A DNA stretch of 64,000 bases from Caulobacter sp. X (GTDB lineage: Bacteria > Pseudomonadota > Alphaproteobacteria > Caulobacterales > Caulobacteraceae), in contig NZ_PEGF01000001.1 of assembly GCF_002742635.1 (NCBI RefSeq), forward strand, positions 992,001 through 1,056,000, given 5' to 3'. Below, one piece after another: positions 1-7,634 of the stretch. The position numbers and the translations under genes were made by a program. Every line of letters starts with the position of its first letter. The stretch's first letter is position 1. The notes below the pieces were generated by a model that had not been told where the DNA came from, did not search any database, and worked only from the letters and a program-made list of their open reading frames with translations.

Positions 1-212
1 TGGGCGCGCTCGCCGGCTTCCTGGGCGGCGCCAGCGCGGCGGGCGTCGGCGCTCTGCTGCGGTATTTCGGCGGCGGCGCGGGTCTGGCGCCCGTCCTGCC
101 GTTGGCCTGGATGGACCTGCTGGCGGCCGCGCCAGCCCCCTTCGTCGCGGCCCTGATCGCGGGCGTTTCGGCGCGTCTGGCCGCGTCGCGGATCGTGGGG
201 GAGATGGCGTGA
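1..212 (+). CDS. ftsX: Cell division ABC transporter permease FtsX, C-terminal end (partial)
   Basis: Open frame entering from the left edge (first full codon at base 3) and ending in TGA at 210-212. About 69 residues are visible. They form two hydrophobic stretches separated by a short polar loop and end in a basic tail, as in the last transmembrane helices of the FtsX permease. FtsX with FtsE couples the divisome to cell-wall hydrolases. The identity leans on context: the stop overlaps a YdcF gene followed by plsC, an order familiar downstream of ftsEX in Caulobacter. The homology itself cannot be proved from this fragment. Confidence 0.6.
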   Translation, partial: GALAGFLGGASAAGVGALLRYFGGGAGLAPVLPLAWMDLLAAAPAPFVAALIAGVSARLAASRIVGEMA

Positions 213-826
213 AGTCGCTCGCCGCCCTCTTGATCGGCCTGATGATCTGGGGCCTGGGCCTGGTGGCCTTCACCGGCCGCGTGGACCTTTCCACGCCCGC
301 CCCCGAACCGCCGCAAGCCGACGGCGTCGTCGCCCTGACCGGCGCCTCGAACCTGCGTCTGGAAGCCGCCACGCGCTTGCTTGAGGAAGGCAAGGGCAAG
401 CGCCTGCTGATCTCGGGGGTCAACCGCGAGGCCACCCGCGCCGACGTCCAGAGCGTCACAAAAGCGGTCAAGCCAATCTACGACTGCTGCGTGGACCTGG
501 GCTTCACCGCCGCCAACACAGTGGGCAACGCGCTGGAGACCGCCGAATGGGCGAGGTCCAACGGTTATGACAGCCTCATTGTGGTCACCGCCGACTATCA
601 CATGCCGCGTTCGATGCTGGAGCTCGGCGCCGCCATGCCTGGCGTGAAGCTCTATCCCTACCCGGTGAAGACCGACCTCAACGCTCATCGCTGGTGGAAA
701 ACCAGCATCAGCGCTCGGCGGATGATCGTGGAATATTGTAAGTACCTGGCCATCCTGGGGCGCGAAGCGTTCCTGGGCCTTGGCCCCAAGACCAAAGGCG
801 CCCCCGAGGCGAAGGACGCTCCTTGA
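209..826 (+). CDS. YdcF/SanA family (DUF218) envelope protein
   Basis: 205 residues. An N-terminal hydrophobic anchor (about residues 1-22) is followed by the DUF218 fold: a strand with VVALTG near residue 41, LLISGV near 66, a TxxNA-type segment (AANTVGNALET) and a late VVTADYHMPRS motif. Members are inner-membrane or periplasmic proteins linked to envelope and peptidoglycan homeostasis; no reaction is firmly assigned. The GTG start at 209 overlaps the preceding ftsX stop, and its own stop overlaps the plsC start, so the three genes are translationally coupled. Confidence 0.8.
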   Translation: MKSLAALLIGLMIWGLGLVAFTGRVDLSTPAPEPPQADGVVALTGASNLRLEAATRLLEEGKGKRLLISGVNREATRADVQSVTKAVKPIYDCCVDLGFTAANTVGNALETAEWARSNGYDSLIVVTADYHMPRSMLELGAAMPGVKLYPYPVKTDLNAHRWWKTSISARRMIVEYCKYLAILGREAFLGLGPKTKGAPEAKDAP

Positions 827-1533
827 TCTACCTGCGCTCGTTCCTGTTCCAGCTTGTTTTCTGGCTGTGGTCCGCGACGATGGCGGTCCTGATGCTCGCC
901 ACGATCCCGCTGCCGCGCGCGGTCAATCGCGCCTGCCTGACCTTCTGGTCGAAAGGCGTGATCCTGAGCCTGCGCTGGCTGGCGGGCGTCCGCATCGAGA
1001 TCCGCGGCCGCGAGAACGTGCCGACTGGAGCGGCGATCGTGGCCGCCAAGCACCAGTCGATGTTCGACGTCTTCAGCCAGTTCGCCATCCTGCCCGACGC
1101 CTGCTTCGTGATGAAGAAGGAGCTCCTGATGGTGCCGCTGTTCGGCTGGCATGGCCTGAAGGCGGACATGATCGTCGTCGACCGCGACGGTCACTCGGCG
1201 GCGCTGAAGAAGCTGGTCCGCGACGCCAAGGATCGCATGAAGGACGCCCGCCAGATCGTGATCTTCCCGGAAGGCACGCGCGGCGACGTGGGCCAGCCTG
1301 GCGACTACAAGCCCGGCATCGCCGCGCTCTATCGCGAGCTGGACATGCCGGTGACGCCGCTGGCCCTGAACTGCGGCAGCCACTGGGACAAGGGCTTCCT
1401 GCGCAAGCCCGGGACCATCGTCTTCGAATATCTCGAGCCAATCCCCGCTGGCCTGAAGCGCGCCGAGTTCATGCGCGAGCTGCAGACCCGCATCGACGGC
1501 GCGACCCAGGCGCTGGAGGCCGAGGGGCTCTAA
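823..1533 (+). CDS. plsC: 1-acyl-sn-glycerol-3-phosphate acyltransferase
   Basis: 236 residues. Transfers an acyl chain to lysophosphatidic acid to give phosphatidic acid at the inner membrane. The N-terminal hydrophobic segment (about residues 5-32) anchors it. The catalytic H-x4-D box is AKHQSMFD (His77, Asp82) and the glycerophosphate-binding block is FPEGTR (around residues 148-153). The start is a TTG at 823 that overlaps the ydcF stop at 824-826; no in-frame ATG fits better without losing the membrane segment. Length is normal for the family. Confidence 0.9.
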   Translation: MIYLRSFLFQLVFWLWSATMAVLMLATIPLPRAVNRACLTFWSKGVILSLRWLAGVRIEIRGRENVPTGAAIVAAKHQSMFDVFSQFAILPDACFVMKKELLMVPLFGWHGLKADMIVVDRDGHSAALKKLVRDAKDRMKDARQIVIFPEGTRGDVGQPGDYKPGIAALYRELDMPVTPLALNCGSHWDKGFLRKPGTIVFEYLEPIPAGLKRAEFMRELQTRIDGATQALEAEGL

Positions 1534-2087
1534 GCCTCCGCCTCGATCGCCTCGACCATCTTCAGCAGCCGCTCCATGGCGTAGTCGCGCACGCCATCCT
1601 CGCGCAGGTGCATGACGAGGTCGCGGAGGTAGTCGATGTTCGGACCCGACAAGCCCGTCGCGCCGGCGATCAACTGGGCTTGTTGATCCAGGGTCAGAGC
1701 GCCAGCCCACTGGCTGTGCTTCATGTCGGACAGGAAAACCAGCGCCGACGCCTTGCCGTTTCCGTCGATCTTCACGTCGCGCCAGGTTTCGAAATAGGTC
1801 TCGGTCGGCTGCTCGCGCTCGCGCAGATAGGCGTAGACGCCCTCCCACTCGGACGCCGCCACCCGATAGGCCATGCCGCGCACCGCCCCGCCGGGCGCCA
1901 GGCCCAGCACCAAGCCCGGCCGCTCGTAGGTGCCGCGATGGTGGACCGAATAGATGCAGAAGGCGCGTCTCCGACCGTGGAGCACGGCGGTTCTTCGGTC
2001 TATGAACGGGAACCCGGGTCGCCACATCAGCGATCCGTATCCGAACACCCAGCGATCTTCGCCGCCGCCTGCCAAACCCATCACCAT
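1530..2087 (-). CDS. chaC: ChaC-like gamma-glutamylcyclotransferase
   Basis: About 185 residues from the chosen start. ChaC enzymes release 5-oxoproline from glutathione or gamma-glutamyl peptides in the cytoplasm. The signature WVFGYGSLMWRPGF lies close to the N terminus, followed by the RRAFCIYSVHHRGT block, and the acidic LREREQPTETYF segment supplies the catalytic Glu. The frame is open further upstream, to an ATG at 2111 and beyond, but the family normally begins just before FGYGSL, so 2087 (ATG, MVMGL) is preferred. The 3' end overlaps plsC by 4 bases, tail to tail. Confidence 0.88.
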   Translation of the reverse strand: MVMGLAGGGEDRWVFGYGSLMWRPGFPFIDRRTAVLHGRRRAFCIYSVHHRGTYERPGLVLGLAPGGAVRGMAYRVAASEWEGVYAYLREREQPTETYFETWRDVKIDGNGKASALVFLSDMKHSQWAGALTLDQQAQLIAGATGLSGPNIDYLRDLVMHLREDGVRDYAMERLLKMVEAIEAEA

Positions 2088-2109
2088 TCCCGACTGGACG
2101 CGCCTTTCC

Positions 2110-3120
2110 ATGACCCATAGCGACGCCGCCCCGTCCCGCAAAGCCCGCCGGAGCCGACTGTTCGCCCCTTTCATCCTCGCCGGCCTCGTCGCGGGCGGTT
2201 GGAGCTATGGTTGGTTCTGGCTGCGCGGCCAGGCCGAGCAGAAGATGGACGCCCAGGCGGCGGACCTGAAGTCGCGGGGCTATGACCTGTCGTGGAGCAA
2301 CCGCACCTTTCACGGCTTTCCGTTCCGCCTGAACGTGGACCTGACCGACGCCCGGGTCGCTGAGCCAACCGGCTGGGCCGTCCGCGCGCCGGTCCTGAAG
2401 GGCGAGGCGGCGATCTTCGACGTCACGCATTGGGTGCTGGTCGCCCCGCAGGGTGTGGTGCTGACCCGTCCGGAAGCCGGCGACGTGGCGATCACCGGCC
2501 AGGCGCTGCGGGCCAGCATCTCGCACGTCAAGGAGACCCCACCGCGCATTTCGGTCGAGGGCGCGGGCCTGACCTTCACGCCGGCGACCGGCGCCAAGCC
2601 GTTCCAGCTGGTCTCGGCCGACGGCATGCAGCTGCATCTGCGCGCGGGTCCGGACGACCAGGGCGCGATCTTCTTCAAGGCCGACGGCGCCAAGACCGCG
2701 TTCACCGGCCTCCTGGGCCGCATCGCCCAGGACAAGACCGCCTCAATGACGCTGGAGACCAAGCTCTCACATGTCTCGGCCTTGCGCGGCCGCAACTGGG
2801 AAGCCGCCGTGAAGGGCTGGAGCGCCGCCGGCGGCCAGATCACCTTCGAGCAGAGCCAGATCCTGGCCGGCGACGCCGAAGGCAAGGCCAAGTCGGGCGT
2901 GCTGTCGGTCGACTCGGAAGGCCGCCTGACCGGCGATCTCGAAGTGGCGATCAAGGAGCGCGTCGACCTCGACAAGCCGATCCGCACGCCGGAGCAGGCC
3001 CTGGCGGCCGCCGCCCAGGCGATGGGGCGTGAACCGGTCATCGAGGCCAGCCTGCATTTCCGCGACGGCCGCAGCTTCCTCGGCGTGCTCGACACCGGCC
3101 CTGCGCCGCGCGTCTACTGA
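2110..3120 (+). CDS. DUF2125 domain-containing envelope protein
   Basis: 336 residues. A basic N terminus (SRKARRSR) precedes one transmembrane helix (about residues 18-38), then a large beta-rich periplasmic region containing SNRTFHGFPFRLNVDLTDARV, typical of DUF2125. Function is unknown; the family is restricted largely to alphaproteobacteria. The open frame extends upstream across the divergent chaC gene, but ATG 2110 gives the expected N terminus. A second ATG of the opposite gene shares the same CATG (2109-2112), so the two promoters must lie inside each other's coding ends. Confidence 0.8.
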   Translation: MTHSDAAPSRKARRSRLFAPFILAGLVAGGWSYGWFWLRGQAEQKMDAQAADLKSRGYDLSWSNRTFHGFPFRLNVDLTDARVAEPTGWAVRAPVLKGEAAIFDVTHWVLVAPQGVVLTRPEAGDVAITGQALRASISHVKETPPRISVEGAGLTFTPATGAKPFQLVSADGMQLHLRAGPDDQGAIFFKADGAKTAFTGLLGRIAQDKTASMTLETKLSHVSALRGRNWEAAVKGWSAAGGQITFEQSQILAGDAEGKAKSGVLSVDSEGRLTGDLEVAIKERVDLDKPIRTPEQALAAAAQAMGREPVIEASLHFRDGRSFLGVLDTGPAPRVY

Positions 3121-3223
3121 TCGAGCAACGATCGCCCAGAGCGCAATTTTCTTCCCATGAAGGCTGGCTATTGCGTGTTTGGCGGCAAAGACTATGGTCC
3201 CGCCTCCAATTTCGGGGAAGAAC

Positions 3224-4024
3224 ATGGGCAGCGACGCGACGGACGCCACACCGTCTCTCGAAGAGGTCCGATGGCGGCTCGACGCCATCGACGGTGAACT
3301 GCTGAAGCTGCTCGACGAGCGCGCCAGCCTGGCCGGCGCCGTCGCCGCCGCCAAGCGCGCCTCGGGCGACACCGGCTTTGGCCTGCGCCCCGGCCGCGAG
3401 GCCCAGATCGTCCGCAAGCTGCTCGACGCGCCGCGCAAGGGCGCCTCCAACGCCCTGGTCATTCGCATCTGGCGCGAGATCATGGCCGATAACCTGGCGC
3501 GCCAGGGCCCCTATCAGCTGGGTGTGTTCGGCGGCCGCGAGCCCGCTCGCACGGTCGAGCTGACCCGCCTGCGCTTCGGGACAGCCCCGCGCCTGTCGCT
3601 GGTCCCGACGGCCCAGGACGCCCTGGCCGTCGCGCGAGCCCCTTGGGGCGTCGCGGTGCTGCCGCTGGCCAGCGACACGCCCTGGTGGGGCCGCCTGCTG
3701 GCCGAGCCGAAGCTGAAAGTGTTCGCCGCCCTGCCCTGTCTGGCGACCTGGGGCCCCCAAGCGGCCCTGGCCGTCGCCGAGGTCGAGGTCGAGCCCACGG
3801 GCGGCGATCAGACCTTCTGGGTGAGCGACTCGCCCAAGAGCGCGGCCGCCATCGTCGAGACCCTGGGCCAGGATGGCGTCGCCGCCGAACTGGCCGCCGA
3901 GGCCGGCGGCTTGAAGCTCTTTTCGCTCTCCGGCTTCTTCCAGCCGCACGACGAGCGGCTGGCGCGCGCGCCCGGGCAACTGACAGGCGTCATCGGGGCT
4001 GCGCCCGAGCAGTTCGACGTGTAA
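3224..4024 (+). CDS. Chorismate mutase (AroQ class) with a long C-terminal extension
   Basis: 266 residues. Residues about 10-95 are an all-helical AroQ domain: LEEVRWRLDAIDGELLKLL, then RASLAGAVAAAKR and IWREIMADNLARQ. It converts chorismate to prephenate for Tyr/Phe synthesis. A further 170 residues follow that are not needed for mutase activity. They resemble a decayed prephenate-dehydratase plus ACT arrangement (segment LFSLSGFFQPHDERL near the end looks ACT-like), but dehydratase motifs are not evident. Start ATG 3224 is preferred over the upstream in-frame start at 3179 because the domain begins right after it. It is followed by hisC-like and tyrC genes. Confidence 0.82.
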   Translation: MGSDATDATPSLEEVRWRLDAIDGELLKLLDERASLAGAVAAAKRASGDTGFGLRPGREAQIVRKLLDAPRKGASNALVIRIWREIMADNLARQGPYQLGVFGGREPARTVELTRLRFGTAPRLSLVPTAQDALAVARAPWGVAVLPLASDTPWWGRLLAEPKLKVFAALPCLATWGPQAALAVAEVEVEPTGGDQTFWVSDSPKSAAAIVETLGQDGVAAELAAEAGGLKLFSLSGFFQPHDERLARAPGQLTGVIGAAPEQFDV

Positions 4025-4069
4025 GAAGCGGCCGCCGTACACAGACTGGTACGAAGCCCGAGTAAGCCG

Positions 4070-5191
4070 ATGACCGCCTCCGCCGCCGACCGCTTCGCCG
4101 CGCCCCGCCCCGTCCCCAAGGCCGGGATCCTGGACATCCACGCCTATGTCGGCGGCAAGTCGAAGGTCGAAGGCGTCGCCCATCCGGTGAAGCTGTCGAG
4201 CAACGAGAACATCCTGGGCAGCAGCGACAAGGCCAAGGCGGCCTATCGCGACGCCGTCGATCGCCTGCACATCTATCCGGACGGCAAGGCCAATATCCTG
4301 CGTGAAGCCGTCGCCAAGCGCTTCAACCTTGAGCCCGAGCGCCTGACCTTCGGCGACGGCAGCGACGAGATCTTCGCCCTGCTGTGCCAAGTCTATCTGG
4401 AGCCCGGCGACAACATCGTCCAGGGCGAGCACGGCTTCGCCGCCTACGCCATCGGCGCTCGCGCCTGCCAGGCGCAGGTGCGGATGGCCAAGGAGATCAA
4501 CCACCGCATCGACGTCGATGAGGTCGCCAAGTGCGTGGACGAGCGCACGCGCCTCGTCTTCATCGCCAATCCGGCCAACCCGACCGGCACGTGGCTGACC
4601 GGCGAGGAGATCCGCGCCCTGCACGCGGCCCTGCCGCCGTCGGTGGTCCTGGTGCTGGACGGCGCCTATGCCGAGTTCTGCAGCGATCCGCGCTTCGAGG
4701 ACGGTCTCGATCTGGCCCGCTCCGCCGAGAACGTCATCGTCACCCGCACCTTCTCGAAGCTGCACGGCCTGGCCGCCCTGCGCGTCGGCTGGGGCTATGC
4801 GCCCAGCCACATCATCGAACCGATCGAGCGCATCCGTCCGCCGTTCAACACCTCGATCCCCGCCCAGGAAGCGGCGGTCGCGGCGCTGTTCGACGACGAC
4901 TTCCAGGCCCGTTCGCTGGCCCTGGTCGAGCAGTGGCGGCCGTGGCTGACCCAGCAGCTGGGCGGCCTTGGCCTGGAGGTCACGCCGTCGGCGGCCAACT
5001 TCGTGCTGGCGACCTTCCCGACCACGCCCGGCAAGACCGCCTTGGAGGCCGAGGCCTTCCTGGCGTCCAAGGGCTACCTGGTCCGCGCGGTCGCCAACTA
5101 TGGCCTGCCGAACGCGATCCGGATCACCATCGGCCTGGAAGAGCAGAACCGCGCCGTGGTCGAGCACCTGACCCAGTTCATGGGCCGCTAG
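4070..5191 (+). CDS. hisC: Histidinol-phosphate/aromatic aminotransferase (HisC family, PLP)
   Basis: 373 residues, normal length. Class-I/II PLP fold: substrate-arm segment KLSSNENILGSS, cofactor-loop FGDGSDEIF, NPANPTGTW, DGAYAEF, and the PLP lysine in TRTFSKLHGLAALRVGW. HisC enzymes transaminate imidazole-acetol phosphate; many also handle phenylpyruvate and 4-hydroxyphenylpyruvate or prephenate. Lying between chorismate mutase and prephenate/arogenate dehydrogenase, this copy may act mainly in aromatic synthesis. Its stop (TAG 5189-5191) abuts the next ATG. Confidence 0.9.
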   Translation: MTASAADRFAAPRPVPKAGILDIHAYVGGKSKVEGVAHPVKLSSNENILGSSDKAKAAYRDAVDRLHIYPDGKANILREAVAKRFNLEPERLTFGDGSDEIFALLCQVYLEPGDNIVQGEHGFAAYAIGARACQAQVRMAKEINHRIDVDEVAKCVDERTRLVFIANPANPTGTWLTGEEIRALHAALPPSVVLVLDGAYAEFCSDPRFEDGLDLARSAENVIVTRTFSKLHGLAALRVGWGYAPSHIIEPIERIRPPFNTSIPAQEAAVAALFDDDFQARSLALVEQWRPWLTQQLGGLGLEVTPSAANFVLATFPTTPGKTALEAEAFLASKGYLVRAVANYGLPNAIRITIGLEEQNRAVVEHLTQFMGR

Positions 5192-6130
5192 ATGTCTAAT
5201 CCCGGTATCCTCTATCCCAAGATGACCGTGATCGGGGCCGGCCTGATCGGCGGCTCGATCATCCGCGCGGCGCGCGAGCACGGCGTGGTCGGCGAGATCA
5301 CCGTGGCCGACGCCAGCGAGGCGCACCGGAGCCGTATCGCCGAGCTGGGCGTCGCTGAACACGTCACCGGCGACATCGCCGAGGCGGTCAAGGACGCCGA
5401 CCTCGTGGTGATCGCCACGCCGGTGCTGTCGATCCCCGACCTCGCCGCCCAGGTGATCCCTAAGATGAAGGCGGGCGCCACCCTGACCGACGTCGGCTCG
5501 ACCAAGGGCAATGTCGCCGAGGCCTTCCGCGCCCAGGACATCTCGAAGATCCACGCCATCCCCGGCCACCCGATCGCCGGCACCGAGCAGTCGGGCCCCG
5601 ACGCCGGTTTCGCCGAGCTGTTCGAGAACCGCTGGACGATCCTGACGCCGCTGGACAGCGAGGACGAGGCCTACGCCGCCGCCGTCGCCCGCCTCTCGAC
5701 CTTCTGGCGCGCCTTCGGGGCCCAGGTCGAGCTGATGGAGGAGAAGCACCACGACCTGGTGCTGGCCGTCGTCTCCCACCTGCCCCACCTGATCGCCTAC
5801 ACGATCGTCGGCAGCGCGGCGGACCTCGAGAACGTCACCGAGAACGAGGTCATCAAGTACTCGGCCTCGGGTTTCCGCGACTTCACCCGCATCGCCGCCA
5901 GCGACCCGACCATGTGGCGCGACATCTTCGTGGCCAACAAGGACGCCGTGCTGGAGATGCTGGGCCGCTTCACCGAGGACCTGCAGGCCATGAGCCGCGC
6001 GATCCGCTGGGGCGACGCCGACACCCTGCACGCCCACTTCACCCGCACCCGCGCCATCCGCCGCGGCATCGTGGCGGCGGGCCAGGAAAGCGCCGAGCCG
6101 AACTTCGGGCGGGATCGCGGCAAGCACTGA
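5192..6130 (+). CDS. tyrC: Prephenate/arogenate dehydrogenase
   Basis: 312 residues. NAD-binding Rossmann start VIGAGLIGGSIIRAA (residues about 12-27), then VVIATPV, the conserved GHPIAGTEQSGPDAG substrate loop and an all-helical C-terminal half containing HDLVLAVVSHLPHLIAY. It oxidatively decarboxylates prephenate or arogenate in tyrosine synthesis. It has no ACT domain, so feedback control is not visible. It directly follows hisC with no gap. The preceding chorismate mutase makes prephenate, giving a three-step module. Confidence 0.92.
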   Translation: MSNPGILYPKMTVIGAGLIGGSIIRAAREHGVVGEITVADASEAHRSRIAELGVAEHVTGDIAEAVKDADLVVIATPVLSIPDLAAQVIPKMKAGATLTDVGSTKGNVAEAFRAQDISKIHAIPGHPIAGTEQSGPDAGFAELFENRWTILTPLDSEDEAYAAAVARLSTFWRAFGAQVELMEEKHHDLVLAVVSHLPHLIAYTIVGSAADLENVTENEVIKYSASGFRDFTRIAASDPTMWRDIFVANKDAVLEMLGRFTEDLQAMSRAIRWGDADTLHAHFTRTRAIRRGIVAAGQESAEPNFGRDRGKH

Positions 6131-6592
6131 CATCGACACGGCTTCTCCGCTTCACGCGGCGAGCCGCTGAAGGGATGGAAAGGGACGCGGAGCGCCGGAC
6201 GACGTCCGGAGGTTTGAGTAGTAAATACCGTTTCGACGAAGCCCGACGCTCCGCGCGATCGTTATTCGCCAGCGTCCCGTCGGGTGGCCCTGTTCAGGCC
6301 TTACCGGGACCTGGGCGCTTCCGTTTCCAGAAGACCCAGCGGTCGAAGAGGACGGGCTTCCAGCCAGACACGCCCTTTTGCCTTCAACCACGCCGACGGC
6401 GGGCGGGTCTGGCCAGCAACCAGATCCCCGGACCGTCCGAGTATCCCCCTCGAACCTGTCCCCGCTCGATCGCCCCCCGCCGCCACGATGGTCGCTGGCC
6501 ATGCGCCCTTTCCTCGCGACGAGGTGGTTAGAGAATACGGCAGGTTTCGAGGGGGAGGATAAGATCGCGCGAACGCTCGTTCCTTCCATCAT
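6131..6592. other. Long intergenic stretch without a supported gene
   Basis: No frame here shows a recognisable protein, a good ribosome site or Caulobacter-like codon use. Two dyads stand out: CCGGAC-gac-GTCCGG near 6197-6211, enclosed by GCGGAGCG and CGCTCCGC arms about 45 bases apart (roughly 6187 and 6248). They could form a closed stem around a T-rich loop. A structured RNA or leader is possible but no family was recognised. Confidence 0.4.
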
Positions 6593-6644
6593 CCTCTCCC
6601 TTGGGGAGAGGGCGGGGCCAAGCGAAGCTTGGGAGGGTGAGGGT
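6593..6644 (+). repeat. Intergenic palindromic repeat, copy A
   Basis: CTCTCCC-TTGG-GGAGAGGG hairpin followed by CGGGGCCAAGCGAAGCTTGG and GGAGGGTGAGGG. The same modular element recurs inverted at 6713-6768 and twice at 58744-58923. The GGCCAAGC/GCTTGG segment makes a second small hairpin. It looks like a dispersed chromosomal repeat rather than a terminator for one gene. Confidence 0.75.
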
Positions 6645-6712
6645 CTAAGCCCTCACCGATAAAAACACAGGGAACACAGAGGTTTGCGCGGACTCACCAC
6701 CGGCTCCGCCAT

Positions 6713-6768
6713 CCCCTCACCCTCCCACGCCTGCGGCGCGGGCCCCGCCCTCTCCCATGGGAGAGGGT
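6713..6768 (-). repeat. Intergenic palindromic repeat, copy B (inverted)
   Basis: Reverse-complement copy of the element at 6593-6644: CCCTCACCCTCCCACGCC, a GC-rich middle (GCGGCGCGGGCC) and the CCCTCTCCC-AT-GGGAGAGGG hairpin. The centre differs from copy A (GCGCCGCAGGCG instead of AAGCGAAGCTT), while both ends are conserved. Confidence 0.75.
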
Positions 6769-6925
6769 GTTTCGCGCCCGTTCCTTGACGGGAATGGAAG
6801 CGCCGAGCGCCCATGCCGCCCCGCTCGCGCCACGCTGCTTCTCGCCTCAATCGCGAAACATGGCCGTAACAATCCAGGCTCATGCAAAGCGTCCAGGGAC
6901 AATCACCCGGAAGGAAACGACCTCC

Positions 6926-7276
6926 ATGCGCCGCATGCTTCTCGCCGCGCTCGCGACCTGCGCTACTGTCGCCGCGGGCGCAGCTCTCGCCCAAGAAGGA
7001 CCGCCGCCCGGCATGCGCATGCCGGCGCCGGAAGACATCTTCAAGCGCTGGGACGCCAACAGCGACGGTTTCGTCGACAAGGCCGAATGGACCGGCGCCG
7101 GCCGTCCTGAAGACCGTTTCGCGATGATCGACGCCAATAAGGACGGCAAGATCACCCTCGACGAGCTGAAGACCGCCTTCGAGACGATGCGTCAGCGTCG
7201 CATGCAGCAGGGCGACGGCCCGCCGCCCGGCCCGCCCCCCGGTCCGCCGCCGGAAGGCCCCATGCCTCAGAACTGA
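6926..7276 (+). CDS. Exported EF-hand calcium-binding protein
   Basis: 116 residues. Signal peptide (residues 1 to about 22, ending ALAQ), then two EF-hand loops: DANSDGFVDKAE (residues 43-54) and DANKDGKITLDE (69-80), both with acidic ligands at positions 1, 3, 5 and 12. The tail is a proline-rich run of PPPGPPPG type. Probably a small periplasmic calcium-binding protein of unknown partner. Start ATG 6926 follows GGAAGGAAACG; the longer upstream frame has no signal-peptide logic. Confidence 0.85.
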   Translation: MRRMLLAALATCATVAAGAALAQEGPPPGMRMPAPEDIFKRWDANSDGFVDKAEWTGAGRPEDRFAMIDANKDGKITLDELKTAFETMRQRRMQQGDGPPPGPPPGPPPEGPMPQN

Positions 7277-7297
7277 TCAGGCCTTCGCCCGATCCGA

Positions 7298-7329
7298 CGC
7301 CGTCCAGCCACACCGCTGGGCGGCGTTTT
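7298..7329 (+). terminator. Rho-independent terminator after the EF-hand gene
   Basis: CGCCGTCCAGC (7298-7308), loop CACACC, GCTGGGCGGCG (7315-7325), then TTTT. Eleven paired positions with one G-U. It lies 21 bases past the EF-hand stop. Confidence 0.8.
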
Positions 7330-7515
7330 CGTTGAGGCCATTTGCCGTGACAACCTCAACGGCGCTCCATGAACTTGGCCATGAAACGCATCGCTGACGC
7401 CCTGCCCAAAATGAGGTCGATTTACCGCCTGGCCGGCTCCATCTAAGGTAGCGTTACCAGTGATGACCAGGCCGCAAAGCCCATTGCGCATAGGGTTTCG
7501 GAGACGGGAAAGCTT

Positions 7516-7632
7516 ATGGTTTCCAAGGTGTTCGCCGTCTTGCGCGGCGCTTTGTCGCGAGGCCGACGCGATGACTCGGCGACAGGGCCGACGCATAGTT
7601 TCCAGCAACCCTATGTCGTAACATCTAGATAG
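7516..7632 (+). CDS. Candidate 38-residue small protein or leader ORF
   Basis: ATG 7516 is preceded by GACGGGAAAGCTT, and the frame ends in TAG two bases before the kinase start at 7635. The product begins MVSKVFAVLRGALSRGRR and resembles nothing I know. Third-position GC is lower than in neighbouring genes, so it may be chance. Its position suits translational coupling to the kinase. The rest of 7330-7634 shows no other gene. Confidence 0.3.
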   Translation: MVSKVFAVLRGALSRGRRDDSATGPTHSFQQPYVVTSR

Positions 7633-7634
7633 CC

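Noticed and set aside
3038..6139. 1033-codon minus-strand open frame antisense to the tyrosine genes
   Set aside because: High-GC shadow: low-complexity Asp/Gly/Leu/Arg composition, no motif, and three well-supported genes on the other strand.
6152..6592. Open frames in the gap after tyrC
   Set aside because: Several frames overlap one another, none has a ribosome site, domain or typical codon use, and some run into the repeats.
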